Shown in pieces: positions 8,950 to 17,235 of a stretch of DNA of 64,000 nt. The stretch spans positions 124,001 to 188,000 of the forward strand of contig JBIKWM010000001.1 of NCBI GenBank assembly GCA_044356305.1. The letters are read 5' to 3'. Each line of letters begins with the position of its first letter. The stretch's first letter is position 1. This DNA is from JBIKWM01 sp044356305 (GTDB taxonomy: Bacteria > Bacteroidota > Bacteroidia > UBA10329). The notes beneath the pieces are model-generated. The model saw nothing but the letters and a program-made list of their open reading frames with translations. It was not told where the DNA came from and made no database searches. The translations under genes and the position numbers were made by a program.

Positions 8950-10011
8950 TCACCTCCGTGCCGCAGCCCGCACCTTGAGCACCATGATGCCAGCCATCAG
9001 GCCGAACATGGCAACAATCGTTATTCCGTTGGCAGTGGCCATGATTGCGCGCAGTTGAGATTCGTGGAGCAAAGTGGAGGCGATCCGGCCAAAAAGCGAG
9101 AGCTGGAACAAGGCCCATCCGCCCCAGAGCACTGGGTGAAAGGGTTGGTGGGCCACCTTGAGCACCCCGGGCAGTATGATGGGTGCGTGGGCCCAGATCA
9201 TAGAAAAAGCAAAGCCTAAAAAGAACGTGTGCAGCGTGAGGTCGTAAGCCTTGGCACCGCCCAGGCCCAACAGCAGCACTGCCCCGCACAGCAAGAGCCA
9301 CCCGTAGCCCACCAGCAGACCGGTGGCCACATAGCGATGAATGCCGGCCTTGCGCACCGCTGTACGTGCCATATCGTAGCGCAGCAGCCAGGCCGTGGCC
9401 ATCAACATGGCGGCACCCAGAACAATGCTACCGAAAGTGTGAAATGGCATGGCCATACCTGCCACGGCTATGCCTAAAATCACCATCAGCAGTGCCTTTG
9501 CGCGGTGGGGCACGGGCAGGTAGCGCGTCAGCTCGAGCCGCTCGCCCACTATGGTGAGGAGTATGAAACCCATCCACCATGGGGTGGCCGCTGCCACAAG
9601 CCCCGTGCGCAGCACCACTACATTGCCCATGCCCCAGCAAAGGCCTCCGGCCAACATGGCGTACCACGGCCATGCCGCATGTTTGCGCAGCTCGCTCACA
9701 TAAACGGCCAACAGCCCTGCGTTGCCCACCAGGAGTACTGAAATGGCCAACCGCTGCTGGCCTGTGGCCAATAGCAGTGTGCCCATGGCCGATGCCGCAG
9801 GGAATATTCTCCACCAAAGGCCCGCCTGTGTCACAGTGCGTTCGAGCACAATGAGCGACCCGAGAAAACCTCCGGTCATGAGCAGGCCGTGGTGAGCGGT
9901 GGCCCAAGCCGGGGCATCATAGACGCCCGATCGGCCCAGGCCACCCAGAACTCCGCTCAGCAGCCCCAGCACTATGAACGGCAGAGGCAAAAGGCGCAGC
10001 ACAGTGCTCAT
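8950..10011 (-). CDS. NnrS-like multi-pass membrane protein
   Basis: A 353-residue protein with about 11 or 12 membrane segments. Conserved His-containing helices are visible: ATAHHGLLMTGGFLGSLIVLER near residue 40, LTLHTFFLGFAFSMIWAHAPIILPG near residue 260, and MPFHTFGSIVLGAAML in between. This resembles NnrS and related heme/copper membrane proteins found with NO and denitrification genes, where they relieve nitrosative stress. The match is to the general pattern, so the assignment is moderate. It follows the ScdA/YtfE repair gene by 6 bp, which supports a shared role in coping with NO. Confidence 0.6.
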   Translation of the reverse strand: MSTVLRLLPLPFIVLGLLSGVLGGLGRSGVYDAPAWATAHHGLLMTGGFLGSLIVLERTVTQAGLWWRIFPAASAMGTLLLATGQQRLAISVLLVGNAGLLAVYVSELRKHAAWPWYAMLAGGLCWGMGNVVVLRTGLVAAATPWWMGFILLTIVGERLELTRYLPVPHRAKALLMVILGIAVAGMAMPFHTFGSIVLGAAMLMATAWLLRYDMARTAVRKAGIHRYVATGLLVGYGWLLLCGAVLLLGLGGAKAYDLTLHTFFLGFAFSMIWAHAPIILPGVLKVAHQPFHPVLWGGWALFQLSLFGRIASTLLHESQLRAIMATANGITIVAMFGLMAGIMVLKVRAAARR

Positions 10012-10017
10012 GGCAGG

Positions 10018-10755
10018 TCAGATGCCCAGGAGTCTCTGCTCAAGCTGTGCGGCCTTCGGGAAAAGGATGTTGTTCTCGAGGTGGATGTGGCGGTGCAGGT
10101 CCTCCTCAAAATCGCGAAGCAGCGCAAAAGTGGCCTGATAGGTGCGGCAGGCGTAGCTGGGCGGGTTGTAGCCGCTGGTCAGCTCGTTTATCTCCGCAAA
10201 GCGGTCGCCCTCTACCTCGTGCTCGTGGCGCATCATGGCAATAGGGTTGCGCACCGACCCGAACATGGGTGGGGCGGGCACACGGCCTTCGCGGTCGGCA
10301 CGGGCCAGTTCGCGTATGTAGGGGAACAGCGCCATCTCCTCCTTGTGCATATGGTGCGTCAGCTCGTGGGCCGAGGCCATGAAAGCCTCCCTCACCTTGT
10401 GCAGCTCGGGGTGGCCATCGCCATGCACGCGGCTCACCTTGTCGAGGAATGGCATCAACTGCTCAATGGCCTCGCGCACATAAGTGTGGTGTACCTCCAC
10501 TATGTGGTCGGCCAAGGTGTCGAGCGGCCAGGTGTTGGCCACATCGGTACTGTCCGGGCGGTCGGCTCGGGCCCTATCAAGGTCGCTCAACAGTGGTGCA
10601 GGGTCAATGCCCTTCTCGGCACAGGCATCGGCAATGGTGCGCCCGCCCTTGCAGCAGAAATCGAGCCCGTACTTCTTGAATACCGGGGCGGTGCGATAGT
10701 TCTCGGTCACCAGTTCTCCTATGGTGCGAGGTTTCTCTTCAGTCAGTGTCTCCAT
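10018..10755 (-). CDS. scdA: Iron-sulfur cluster repair di-iron protein (RIC)
   Basis: A 245-residue cytoplasmic protein of the ScdA/YtfE/DnrN family, which repairs iron-sulfur clusters damaged by NO or peroxide. The N-terminal ScdA_N domain (about residues 8-65) has YGLDFCCKGGRTIADAC with the typical Cys-Cys. The hemerythrin-like domain supplies di-iron ligands in VEVHHTYV, HELTHHMHKEEMALFPYI, MMRHEHEVEGD and LHRHIHLENNILFPKA. The length matches the family. It lies in a minus-strand block with Moco and NnrS-like genes, fitting the NO-producing lifestyle suggested by the nos cluster. Confidence 0.93.
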   Translation of the reverse strand: METLTEEKPRTIGELVTENYRTAPVFKKYGLDFCCKGGRTIADACAEKGIDPAPLLSDLDRARADRPDSTDVANTWPLDTLADHIVEVHHTYVREAIEQLMPFLDKVSRVHGDGHPELHKVREAFMASAHELTHHMHKEEMALFPYIRELARADREGRVPAPPMFGSVRNPIAMMRHEHEVEGDRFAEINELTSGYNPPSYACRTYQATFALLRDFEEDLHRHIHLENNILFPKAAQLEQRLLGI

Positions 10756-10830
10756 GGTCTTGATGTTGTTGATTGGTTGTTGGTTTTGTCTTGATTTCGT
10801 TTTTCAGTGGTTGATGTTCTGAGTGCCATC

Positions 10831-11217
10831 TCATTTGCCTCCCTGCGCCTCATCATTCACATAATTCATCGTTGACAGGCGTTTCCCATCTGTGCCGAAC
10901 TGAATGAATGGCCCGTTGAGGCGGTCATCGGCATAGGTGGCCACGCTTATGGTGTCGCCATTCTGGGCGAAGGTGACCCACCGGCCCACCCGTTTGCCCA
11001 TCTCAAAACGGCCTTCCAGCTTTTTTACCCCATTCTCATAGTACCATGTCCATGGACCATGGTTCAGGTTGTTCTGCCGCCCACCTGTGCTTATGGTCTG
11101 GCCGTTGGCGTATCTCTCAATGGCCGGGCCACGGTCCCAGAAATGCCATACGGCCCAAGCAATGATCAGAGCGCCCGTTATCACCTTGTGTCTGCTATTG
11201 TAACTGAATGCCGACAT
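10831..11217 (-). CDS. MORN_2-repeat protein with an N-terminal membrane anchor
   Basis: A 128-residue protein with one N-terminal hydrophobic segment (VITGALIIAWAVWHFW) followed by three or four toxin-antitoxin/MORN_2-type repeats: GPWTWYYENGVKKLEGRF, GRWVTFAQNGDTISVATY and GPFIQFGTDGKRLSTMNY. These short beta-hairpin repeats are common in Bacteroidetes envelope proteins of unknown function. The stop of the upstream moaCB gene lies 3 bp before this gene's start, so it is cotranscribed with Moco genes, but nothing in it suggests a Moco function. Confidence 0.75.
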   Translation of the reverse strand: MSAFSYNSRHKVITGALIIAWAVWHFWDRGPAIERYANGQTISTGGRQNNLNHGPWTWYYENGVKKLEGRFEMGKRVGRWVTFAQNGDTISVATYADDRLNGPFIQFGTDGKRLSTMNYVNDEAQGGK

Positions 11218-11220
11218 GCC

Positions 11221-12132
11221 TCACTCGTGCCTGGCTCCGCGCATGATGCCGAACAGGTGGAGCACGTGCGGGAACACCGCCTCCATCGACTCTTGCGCAC
11301 CGCGTGTAGATCCTGGCAGGGCCAGAATGAGTGTGTTGCCCCGCACCCCTGCCACACACCGCGATAGCATGGAGTAAGGTGTGCGTTGTTGGCCATGTGC
11401 GCGGATGGCCTCGGCAATGCCCGGTACCTCGCGGTCAATCAACGGAAGCAGTGCCTCGGGGGTCACATCGCGCACTGAAAGTCCCGTTCCACCTGTGTAA
11501 ATGAGCAGATCGAGGCCGGCATCTGCAGCCTGCACGGCCTCGCGGGCTATATGGTCGGCCTCATCGGGTATCACGGTGTAGCTCACCTCGGTCACACCAT
11601 CGGCCCGCAGTTTCTCCATGATGGCCTGTCCGGCACGGTCTTCCTTCTGACCGGCCGAAATGGTATCGGAACACACCACCACACGGGCGCGGAGGTCTCT
11701 GCGGAAACGGTCTTTGAACGATGATTTGCCCCCTTTCTTATCGAGCAACCGGATGTTGAGGATCTCAATGCCCTTGTCGAGCGGTTTGAGCATATCGTAC
11801 ATGGTGAGTGCCACCACACTGGCCCCGTGCATGGCCTCAACCTCGACCCCAGTGCGGTAGATGGTCTTCACATACATCTCGATGATGATGTCGAGACCCT
11901 CAGTGCGGTAGTCTACGCGGGCACACTCAATGGGCAGCGGATGGCAATCGGGCAAAAGGTCTGGTGTCTTTTTCACACCCAGCAGACCGGCCGCGCGGGC
12001 CATCTCAAACACATCGCCCTTGGGTACGGTGCGGTTGTGCACGGCATCCATGGCCGACTGTTGGCTGAGCCGAACAGTGGCCTGGGCCGTGGCTTCGCGC
12101 AGAGTGGTGGGTTTGTGGGTTATGTCAACCAT
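11221..12132 (-). CDS. moaCB: Fused MoaC-MoaB molybdopterin biosynthesis protein
   Basis: A 303-residue two-domain protein. Residues 1 to about 155 are MoaC, cyclic pyranopterin monophosphate synthase (MVDITHK start, LLPDCHPLPIE, VEVEAMHGASVVALTMYDMLK). Residues about 160-303 are MoaB/MogA, the molybdopterin adenylyltransferase fold (ARVVVCSDTISAGQKEDRAG, YTGGTGLSVRDVTPEAL). MoaCB fusions are known in Bacteroidetes. I chose Met 12132 because it gives the canonical MoaC start; the frame runs open to 12237. MoaA, which makes the MoaC substrate, is not in this window. Confidence 0.93.
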   Translation of the reverse strand: MVDITHKPTTLREATAQATVRLSQQSAMDAVHNRTVPKGDVFEMARAAGLLGVKKTPDLLPDCHPLPIECARVDYRTEGLDIIIEMYVKTIYRTGVEVEAMHGASVVALTMYDMLKPLDKGIEILNIRLLDKKGGKSSFKDRFRRDLRARVVVCSDTISAGQKEDRAGQAIMEKLRADGVTEVSYTVIPDEADHIAREAVQAADAGLDLLIYTGGTGLSVRDVTPEALLPLIDREVPGIAEAIRAHGQQRTPYSMLSRCVAGVRGNTLILALPGSTRGAQESMEAVFPHVLHLFGIMRGARHE

Positions 12133-12224
12133 TTTGGTTATGGAGAGAATGGTTATTGGATATCGGTTATTTGAATGATCCCTTGGTTTCAACCGTGGGA
12201 TATTGGTGGACGGTGGCCCGGCAA

Positions 12225-12244
12225 GAAACCGTTTCAACGGTTTC
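12225..12244. repeat. 20-bp palindrome before moaCB
   Basis: GAAACCGTT and AACGGTTTC form a perfect 9-bp inverted repeat with a 2-bp spacer in the 253-bp gap between moaE and moaCB. It could be an operator or a small hairpin. The rest of the gap is AT-rich with no gene seen. Confidence 0.4.
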
Positions 12245-12385
12245 AGGTCTGTCTGATTTCTTATTTTTCATAGAATCTGATTCTTCATTGACTAATTATC
12301 CATTCCTCAATGATCATTACCTAAAATCCGTTTTCAGTAACTGATCTCTAATCCCCAACAACCACTATCTATTAACCAATAACCA

Positions 12386-12838
12386 CTACCTATTCACTTT
12401 CCACTGGTGGTCGCCATCGGTGAACACCTCCTTACCGAACACCGGCAGGCGCGATTTGATGGCCTCGGTGACAAAGCGACAGGCTTCGAAGGCGGCCTCG
12501 CGGTGCGGGGCAGAGACGAAGACGAACAGACAGAGTTGACCCGCTTGCACCGTGCCGAGGCTGTGGTGTACATGCATGCACGTGAGGCTGAACTTGGAAA
12601 AGGCCTCCTCGCGTATGCCATGCATCTCGTCCAGAGCCATATCGGGATATGCTGTGTAGTCAATGGCCGCCACGGTGCGCCCATTCACCACATCGGCCCG
12701 CACCTGCCCGAGAAAGATATCGTGCGCCCCGATGGTTGTCTTCACCTGATGGCTGGCAATGGACCGCGCGATCATCTCGGGGCTCACCGGCCCATCGACA
12801 AAAATGTTCTTCGGTTTTTTTTCGGTCGTGGTCTCCAT
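12386..12838 (-). CDS. moaE: Molybdopterin synthase catalytic subunit MoaE
   Basis: A 150-residue protein, the usual MoaE length. With thiocarboxylated MoaD it inserts two sulfurs into cyclic pyranopterin to make molybdopterin. Typical segments are GAHDIFLGQVRADVVNGRTV, HHSLGTVQAGQLCLFVFVSAPHR (cut here into HHSLGTVQAG and LCLFVFVSAPHR), the catalytic-lysine region EAIKSRLPVFGKEVF, and the terminal WKVN. It follows moeB by 3 bp on the same strand, so the sulfur carrier activator and synthase are translated from one message. Confidence 0.94.
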   Translation of the reverse strand: METTTEKKPKNIFVDGPVSPEMIARSIASHQVKTTIGAHDIFLGQVRADVVNGRTVAAIDYTAYPDMALDEMHGIREEAFSKFSLTCMHVHHSLGTVQAGQLCLFVFVSAPHREAAFEACRFVTEAIKSRLPVFGKEVFTDGDHQWKVNR

Positions 12839-12841
12839 TGT

Positions 12842-13930
12842 TCAGAGGCTGTGTGTCTGGACACGGTCGGCAATGGCGTTGAGGGCCGCAGCACCGCCTT
12901 GCAATGAGCGCACCTGGGCAAAGCCGAGCTCAGTAAGTATCTGTACCGCTTGGGTGCTGCGTTGGCCCGACTTGCAGAAGGCGAGCACCGGGCGCTTGGG
13001 GTCAATCGGTTCAAACGAATCGCGCAATTGGCCCAACGGAATGCGGAGGGTGTCGAAACCTCCGATAACGGGCAGTTCGTCAGGGTTACGCACGTCCAGA
13101 AGTTGCCAATCATCGCTCATGAGAAGAGAATGTTCCAACTCCTTCGGGGTGATGCTGAAACGCTTCGTAATACACGATGGGCTGACGAGGCTGTCGAGGT
13201 CGGAGATTCGGGCAATGGTCAATTGGGCCTCATCGCGAAGCATCTCAATAGTCTCAAAACGCCCGTGCAGCAGATCGATCATCAACAGTTGGCCCGCAGA
13301 GTCATCGGCAGCACCCAAAATGAGTTTGAGCACCTCAGCGGCCTGAATGCTGCCCACCACACCCGGCAATGCGCCCAGTACCCCGGCTTCGGCACAGTTC
13401 TGAGCACCATCGGTGGCAGACTGCGGGTAAAGGCAACGGTAGGTGGCCCCACCATTGTGGTTGAAAACGGCCACCTGCCCCTCGAAACGGTGGATGCTGC
13501 CATGCACGAAGGGCTTGCCCGACCGTACGCAAACATCGTTGATCAGATAGCGGGCCATGCGGTCATCGGTGCAATCGACCACCACATCGCAATGGCCGAT
13601 CAGCTCAAGGGCATTTTTCGGGTCGATGTGAAAAGGATGGGCTACGGCATGGCAATCGGGGTTCTGTAGCTCGGCCTTGCGGGCGGCCACTTCGGCTTTT
13701 TTCAGCCCGAGGTCGACATCGGTGAACAGGATCTGGCGGTGCAGATTGCTCAGGCTCACGGTATCGCCATCGGCTATGTACAGTGTGCCCACCCCGGCCG
13801 CAGCGAGGTACTGGATAACAGGGCAGCCCAGCCCGCCTGTGCCCACCACCAGCACATGGGCCTGCCGCAGCCGCTGCTGGCCTTGCTCGCCCACTTGGGG
13901 CAGCGCTGTCTGGCGGATGTAGCGTTCCAT
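12842..13930 (-). CDS. moeB: MoeB/ThiF-type adenylyltransferase with rhodanese domain
   Basis: A 362-residue E1-like enzyme that adenylates the MoaD C-terminus, fused to a sulfur-transferring rhodanese domain. The ThiF domain has the nucleotide loop VVGTGGLGCPVIQYLA and NLHRQILFTDVDLGLKKAE. The rhodanese domain, about residues 265-360, has WQLLDVRNPDELPVIGG and the active-site loop AFCKSGQRST. One oddity is that the zinc site usual in MoeB (two CxxC pairs) is reduced to TYRC and a single downstream Cys in VSPSC, so zinc binding is doubtful. The neighbours are moaE and moaD. Confidence 0.92.
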   Translation of the reverse strand: MERYIRQTALPQVGEQGQQRLRQAHVLVVGTGGLGCPVIQYLAAAGVGTLYIADGDTVSLSNLHRQILFTDVDLGLKKAEVAARKAELQNPDCHAVAHPFHIDPKNALELIGHCDVVVDCTDDRMARYLINDVCVRSGKPFVHGSIHRFEGQVAVFNHNGGATYRCLYPQSATDGAQNCAEAGVLGALPGVVGSIQAAEVLKLILGAADDSAGQLLMIDLLHGRFETIEMLRDEAQLTIARISDLDSLVSPSCITKRFSITPKELEHSLLMSDDWQLLDVRNPDELPVIGGFDTLRIPLGQLRDSFEPIDPKRPVLAFCKSGQRSTQAVQILTELGFAQVRSLQGGAAALNAIADRVQTHSL

Positions 13931-13997
13931 TTGTTATCTGAACTGAAATCTCGATTACATCAGTGACTATTTTCTCAATAACCCCATAACTGATGCC

Positions 13998-14243
13998 TCA
14001 TCCTCCGGCAAAAGGAGGCAGCAGCGCCACCTCATCACCGGGGTGCCATGGGCTGTGGTCATCGGCCAGTTTGCGGTTGAGGGCCATGCGGAACGTGTGG
14101 CCCGCAAGTGATGGATGCCGTTGCAGCACGTGTGCGCGGAGGTCGGCCAGAGTGCCGCCTCGTGCCGCGCTGATGCGCTCGCAGGCCAGCCCGGCCCGCT
14201 CAGCCAACATGCCGAAATAGTGAATGGTGGTGTGCATGGTCAA
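13998..14243 (-). CDS. moaD: Molybdopterin synthase sulfur carrier MoaD
   Basis: An 81-residue ubiquitin-fold protein ending in PPFAGG. The terminal Gly-Gly is the site that is adenylated by MoeB and converted to a thiocarboxylate. The body has the MoaD pattern IHYFGMLAERAG and LNRKLADDHSPWHPGDEVALLPP. The start is Met 14243 or 14237 (two in-frame Met codons). Either overlaps the mobA 3' end by about 40 bp, suggesting translational coupling. Confidence 0.92.
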   Translation of the reverse strand: MTMHTTIHYFGMLAERAGLACERISAARGGTLADLRAHVLQRHPSLAGHTFRMALNRKLADDHSPWHPGDEVALLPPFAGG

Positions 14244-14802
14244 ATTCGTTGTATCGGTCGGGTGTGTTCATGTTGCCGAATGCATCGGTATCGGTGTCAG
14301 GGAAGTGGACGCTGGTGGCTCCGAGCTTGGCGTTCAGGGCAGTGAGGCGTACTTCGTTGGCCAGAGTGGCTTTCATGAATTCCGATGTCAGGTGCTGATG
14401 GTAGATGCCTGGCAGCGGGTGCGTACGGCCTGTGGTAGCCCCGTGGATGATCAGATTCCAGTGTGAAAGATTGATCAGTCTTTCCAGCACCTCACCGCGC
14501 ATCCATGGCATATCGCAACTGATGATCAGGTTGAGATCGGTAAGGGTGTGGGCAAGGGCTGTGGCTATTCCGCCCACAGGGCCACATCCGGGCATGATGT
14601 CGGCTATCACCCTCAGGCCATGGCCGTGGTGCAGGTCATTGTTCGATATCACCACCACTTCACGCACATACGGGCTTAGAATAGCCGCCATGTGCAGCAA
14701 CATGGGGCGGCCTCCTACGGGCAGCAGGGCCTTGTCGCGGCCCATGCGCGAGCTGGCCCCACCGGCCAGAACGAAACCCGTTATTGCGCCTGTGCCCATC
14801 AT
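14200..14802 (-). CDS. mobA: Molybdenum cofactor guanylyltransferase MobA
   Basis: About 200 residues. It transfers GMP to molybdopterin to make the guanine dinucleotide form used by DMSO-reductase-family enzymes such as nitrate reductases. The GTP-binding motif is FVLAGGASSRMGRDKALLPVGG at the N-terminus (GGxSxRMGxDK), with GCGPVGGIATAL and the metal site ISCDMPW further on. The ATG at 14802 overlaps the TSUP stop codon as ATGA, which fixes the start. The frame is open further upstream but lies inside the TSUP gene. Confidence 0.92.
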   Translation of the reverse strand: MMGTGAITGFVLAGGASSRMGRDKALLPVGGRPMLLHMAAILSPYVREVVVISNNDLHHGHGLRVIADIMPGCGPVGGIATALAHTLTDLNLIISCDMPWMRGEVLERLINLSHWNLIIHGATTGRTHPLPGIYHQHLTSEFMKATLANEVRLTALNAKLGATSVHFPDTDTDAFGNMNTPDRYNEFDHAHHHSLFRHVG

Positions 14803-15542
14803 ACCATCAGAAGTTTGACGCTGGCTATGAGCAGCACGGTGGCCAACAGATAGGTGATGGGCCGCTCGCTGAGGCGGTAACTGCCCATGTAGGAGCCTAG
14901 CCACCCGCCCACGAAGGCCAGCACGGCCATGTACATGAACTGTGGCTCAAATGTGAGGCCCGCAGTGCCACTGCCCAACAGCCCGGCCAGTGAATTGATC
15001 AGGATGAACAGGGCCGATACGCCTGCCGTGGTCTTCACATCGGCCCACCCCAAAAGAATGATGATGGGGCTGAGGATGATGCCCCCACCTATGCCGATCA
15101 TGCCCGACAGCAGGCCGATGACCGCCCCAATGGCAGACGCGGCCCACACCGGGGCTGTGCGCTGCTCGGCAGGTGCATTGCGGCCAAGGCCCAGCAAGCG
15201 GAGTATGGCCACCAACAGCACCAGCCCAAGCATGACCTTGTAGATCCGGGGATCGAAGGTGATGGTTCCGCCCACAAAGGCCATAGGTACCGAGGTGGCC
15301 GCGAACGGCCAGAACAACCGCCATTTGAAATGCCCGTTGCGCGCAAACTGAACAAAGGCCAAGGTGGCAACAAGTATGTTGAGCACTAGGGCGGTGGGGC
15401 GCATCTGTGCGGGGCTGAACGAGAACAGGGCCATGAGCGCCAGATAACCGCTCGCACCCCCGTGGCCCACACTGGCATACAGGTAGGCGGCCACCGGAAG
15501 CAGCAGCAGGAACAATGCACTATCGGGCGTCAGGGAGGGCAT
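14799..15542 (-). CDS. TSUP/TauE-SafE family permease
   Basis: A 247-residue inner-membrane protein with about eight segments and the TSUP repeats ASVGHGGASGYLALMAL and GVSALFILINSLAGLLGSG, plus SGMIGIGGGIILSPIIILLGWAD. TSUP proteins move sulfite, organosulfonates or other anions. Placement between modE and mobA in a Moco operon raises the possibility of an anion such as molybdate, sulfate or sulfite linked to cofactor sulfur chemistry. The substrate is a guess from context. It begins 3 bp after modE and overlaps mobA by 4 bp. Confidence 0.87.
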   Translation of the reverse strand: MPSLTPDSALFLLLLPVAAYLYASVGHGGASGYLALMALFSFSPAQMRPTALVLNILVATLAFVQFARNGHFKWRLFWPFAATSVPMAFVGGTITFDPRIYKVMLGLVLLVAILRLLGLGRNAPAEQRTAPVWAASAIGAVIGLLSGMIGIGGGIILSPIIILLGWADVKTTAGVSALFILINSLAGLLGSGTAGLTFEPQFMYMAVLAFVGGWLGSYMGSYRLSERPITYLLATVLLIASVKLLMV

Positions 15543-15545
15543 GTC

Positions 15546-15899
15546 TCACAGATTTCCGTGAAAGGGCAGGTCTTGTAGCAGTTGTAGTTGGCGTTGCTCC
15601 ACCTCGCGGTAAAAGCGGATGGCCTCGTGGCCGGCCTCAGTGAGCAGGCTCTTGCCTCCGCCCACGCCACCGCTTGCTTTCAGCACAAAAGGCGATAGGG
15701 CGGCACCGTTCATGGCTTTCACCATCTCCCATGCCTTTTTGTAGGAGAGACCGAGGTCACGGGCGGCCTGACTGATGCAGCCGGTGCGATCGATCTGTTC
15801 TAGCAGGGCCACACGGCCTTCGCCCAGCACTGTCACGCCATCGCGCATGAACCAGATACGGGCCTTGAGCTGAAGAGGGGTTGTTGTTTGGGGCGTCAT
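15546..15899 (-). CDS. ModE-like winged-helix regulator (DNA-binding domain only)
   Basis: A 117-residue protein matching the N-terminal DNA-binding domain of ModE: LLEQIDRTGCISQAARDLGLSYKKAWEMVKAMN is the helix-turn-helix (cut: GCISQAARDLGLSYKKAW), followed by the Gly-rich wing ASGGVGGGKSLLTEAG. The molbindin domains of full ModE are absent, so it either binds no molybdate or relies on another protein. The frame is open to 15938, but the promoter element at 15920-15927 lies inside that extension, so Met 15899 (MTPQTTT) is the better start. It likely regulates the Moco operon that it heads. Confidence 0.85.
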   Translation of the reverse strand: MTPQTTTPLQLKARIWFMRDGVTVLGEGRVALLEQIDRTGCISQAARDLGLSYKKAWEMVKAMNGAALSPFVLKASGGVGGGKSLLTEAGHEAIRFYREVEQRQLQLLQDLPFHGNL

Positions 15900-15919
15900 G
15901 ACTGATCCGTTATCACGGT

Positions 15920-15963
15920 CAAAGGTGCTCGCCCTCAAATCATCATAAGATGATATATATCAT
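15920..15963 (-). promoter_or_regulatory. Predicted class II FNR-like promoter of the Moco operon
   Basis: The perfect palindrome ATGATATATATCAT (15950-15963, core TGAT-ATAT-ATCA at 15951-15962) stands 36.5 bp from the last G of the minus-strand element CACCTTTG at 15927-15920. The modE start follows 21 bp later. Same geometry as at 8435-8477 and 18646-18688. Confidence 0.65.
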
Positions 15964-15966
15964 ATC

Positions 15967-17151
15967 TTAATATGATTGATGAAAACAGAACACCTGAACT
16001 GGTGTACCAACTGCTGTCTCGTCATTTTTTTCGGGGAAAAGGGCAATGCCATCGGCCATGCTAAAGGTGGCCAGCTCGGCACTGGTCTGCCCGGAGATGG
16101 GCTGCGCCTCGCCATCGGTGAGTCGGTAACGTACCAGATGCGCCTTACCATCGGTCTTGGCATAGGCGGAGTGCAGCGGGATCATATTCACCGTTTCGGT
16201 AGGATGGCCGCAAATCTGCCTCAAAGCGGGTATCACGTAGAAACAAAGGCAAGTGAGGGCTGCGGCAGGGTTGCCTGGCAGACCAAAGATCAACTTGCGG
16301 TCGCGTTTGGCAAAAAGGAAAGGCTTGCCCGGCTTCTGGTTCACCTTATGAAAAACAGTCGTGGCCCCGGCAGCTGCAATGGACTTGGCCACGTGGTCGT
16401 GATCGCCAACCGAGACGCCTCCGGTCATGATCACACAATCAAAAAGAATGACCATAGATATGAGGGCCTCGGAGGTCAGCATGGGGTCATCGGGCACATG
16501 CTCGTGTACCGATACCTTGAACCCGGCCATGGTCAATGCGGCCGTGATGGCCACCGAGTTGCATTCAAATACCTGCCCGGGCCGTGGTTCGGTGTCCAAT
16601 GGAACGGCCTCGTTGCCTGTGGTGAGCAGGGCTATGGAGGGCCTGCACCATACATCGACCTTGGCTATGCCCACACTGGCCAGATGCCCCAAAGCACCCG
16701 GTGTGAGCAAGGTGCCGGCCCGCAGCGCGGTAGAACCACTTTTGATCACCGACCCTTTTGGCCGCACATTGTCTTCTGCACCCACCGGCCGCAGCACCAC
16801 GATCTCATCGCCTTGGCGTTGCACCCACTCTTGCATGGCCACCGGACCAGACCCTTCAGGCAACATGGCCCCGGTGAACACACGGAAGGCCTCACCGGGC
16901 GCAGGAACAACAGCCTCCCCATCGCCCGCTTTTATCTCACATACCACACGGAATCTCTCACCCGAAGTGTGTGCGCCTTCGGGCAGCAGGTAGCCGTCCA
17001 TAGCGCATTGCCTGAACGGGGGCAGGTGGGTGGCGGCCAGCACATCGCGGGCTAGTATGCGCCCCAGACCCAATGCTATTGGTAGCTGCTCGGCCGTTGG
17101 GGCAGGCAGGTTGGTGCTTATGGCCCTGATGGCCTCGTGTACTGAGATCAT
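15967..17151 (-). CDS. moeA: Molybdopterin molybdenumtransferase MoeA
   Basis: A 394-residue protein of normal MoeA length that inserts molybdate into adenylated molybdopterin. Visible motifs are LPPFRQCAMDGY (the MDG(Y/F) region near residue 50), IKAGDGE, AFRVFTGAMLPEGSG, ALLTTGNEAVPL, DCVIMTGGVSVGDHDHV and IFGLPGNPAAAL. The gene ends 3 bp before the FNR-like site of the modE promoter, so it belongs to the transcription unit of the upstream PLP lyase gene, 84 bp away, or has its own promoter in that gap. Confidence 0.94.
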   Translation of the reverse strand: MISVHEAIRAISTNLPAPTAEQLPIALGLGRILARDVLAATHLPPFRQCAMDGYLLPEGAHTSGERFRVVCEIKAGDGEAVVPAPGEAFRVFTGAMLPEGSGPVAMQEWVQRQGDEIVVLRPVGAEDNVRPKGSVIKSGSTALRAGTLLTPGALGHLASVGIAKVDVWCRPSIALLTTGNEAVPLDTEPRPGQVFECNSVAITAALTMAGFKVSVHEHVPDDPMLTSEALISMVILFDCVIMTGGVSVGDHDHVAKSIAAAGATTVFHKVNQKPGKPFLFAKRDRKLIFGLPGNPAAALTCLCFYVIPALRQICGHPTETVNMIPLHSAYAKTDGKAHLVRYRLTDGEAQPISGQTSAELATFSMADGIALFPEKNDETAVGTPVQVFCFHQSY

Positions 17152-17235
17152 GGTAGCGGTAGATTATTGGTTCATCTGGTCCCAGACATATTGCAGCAAT
17201 TATGGAATGTCACCTGTGAAAGCGCTCCAGATGAG

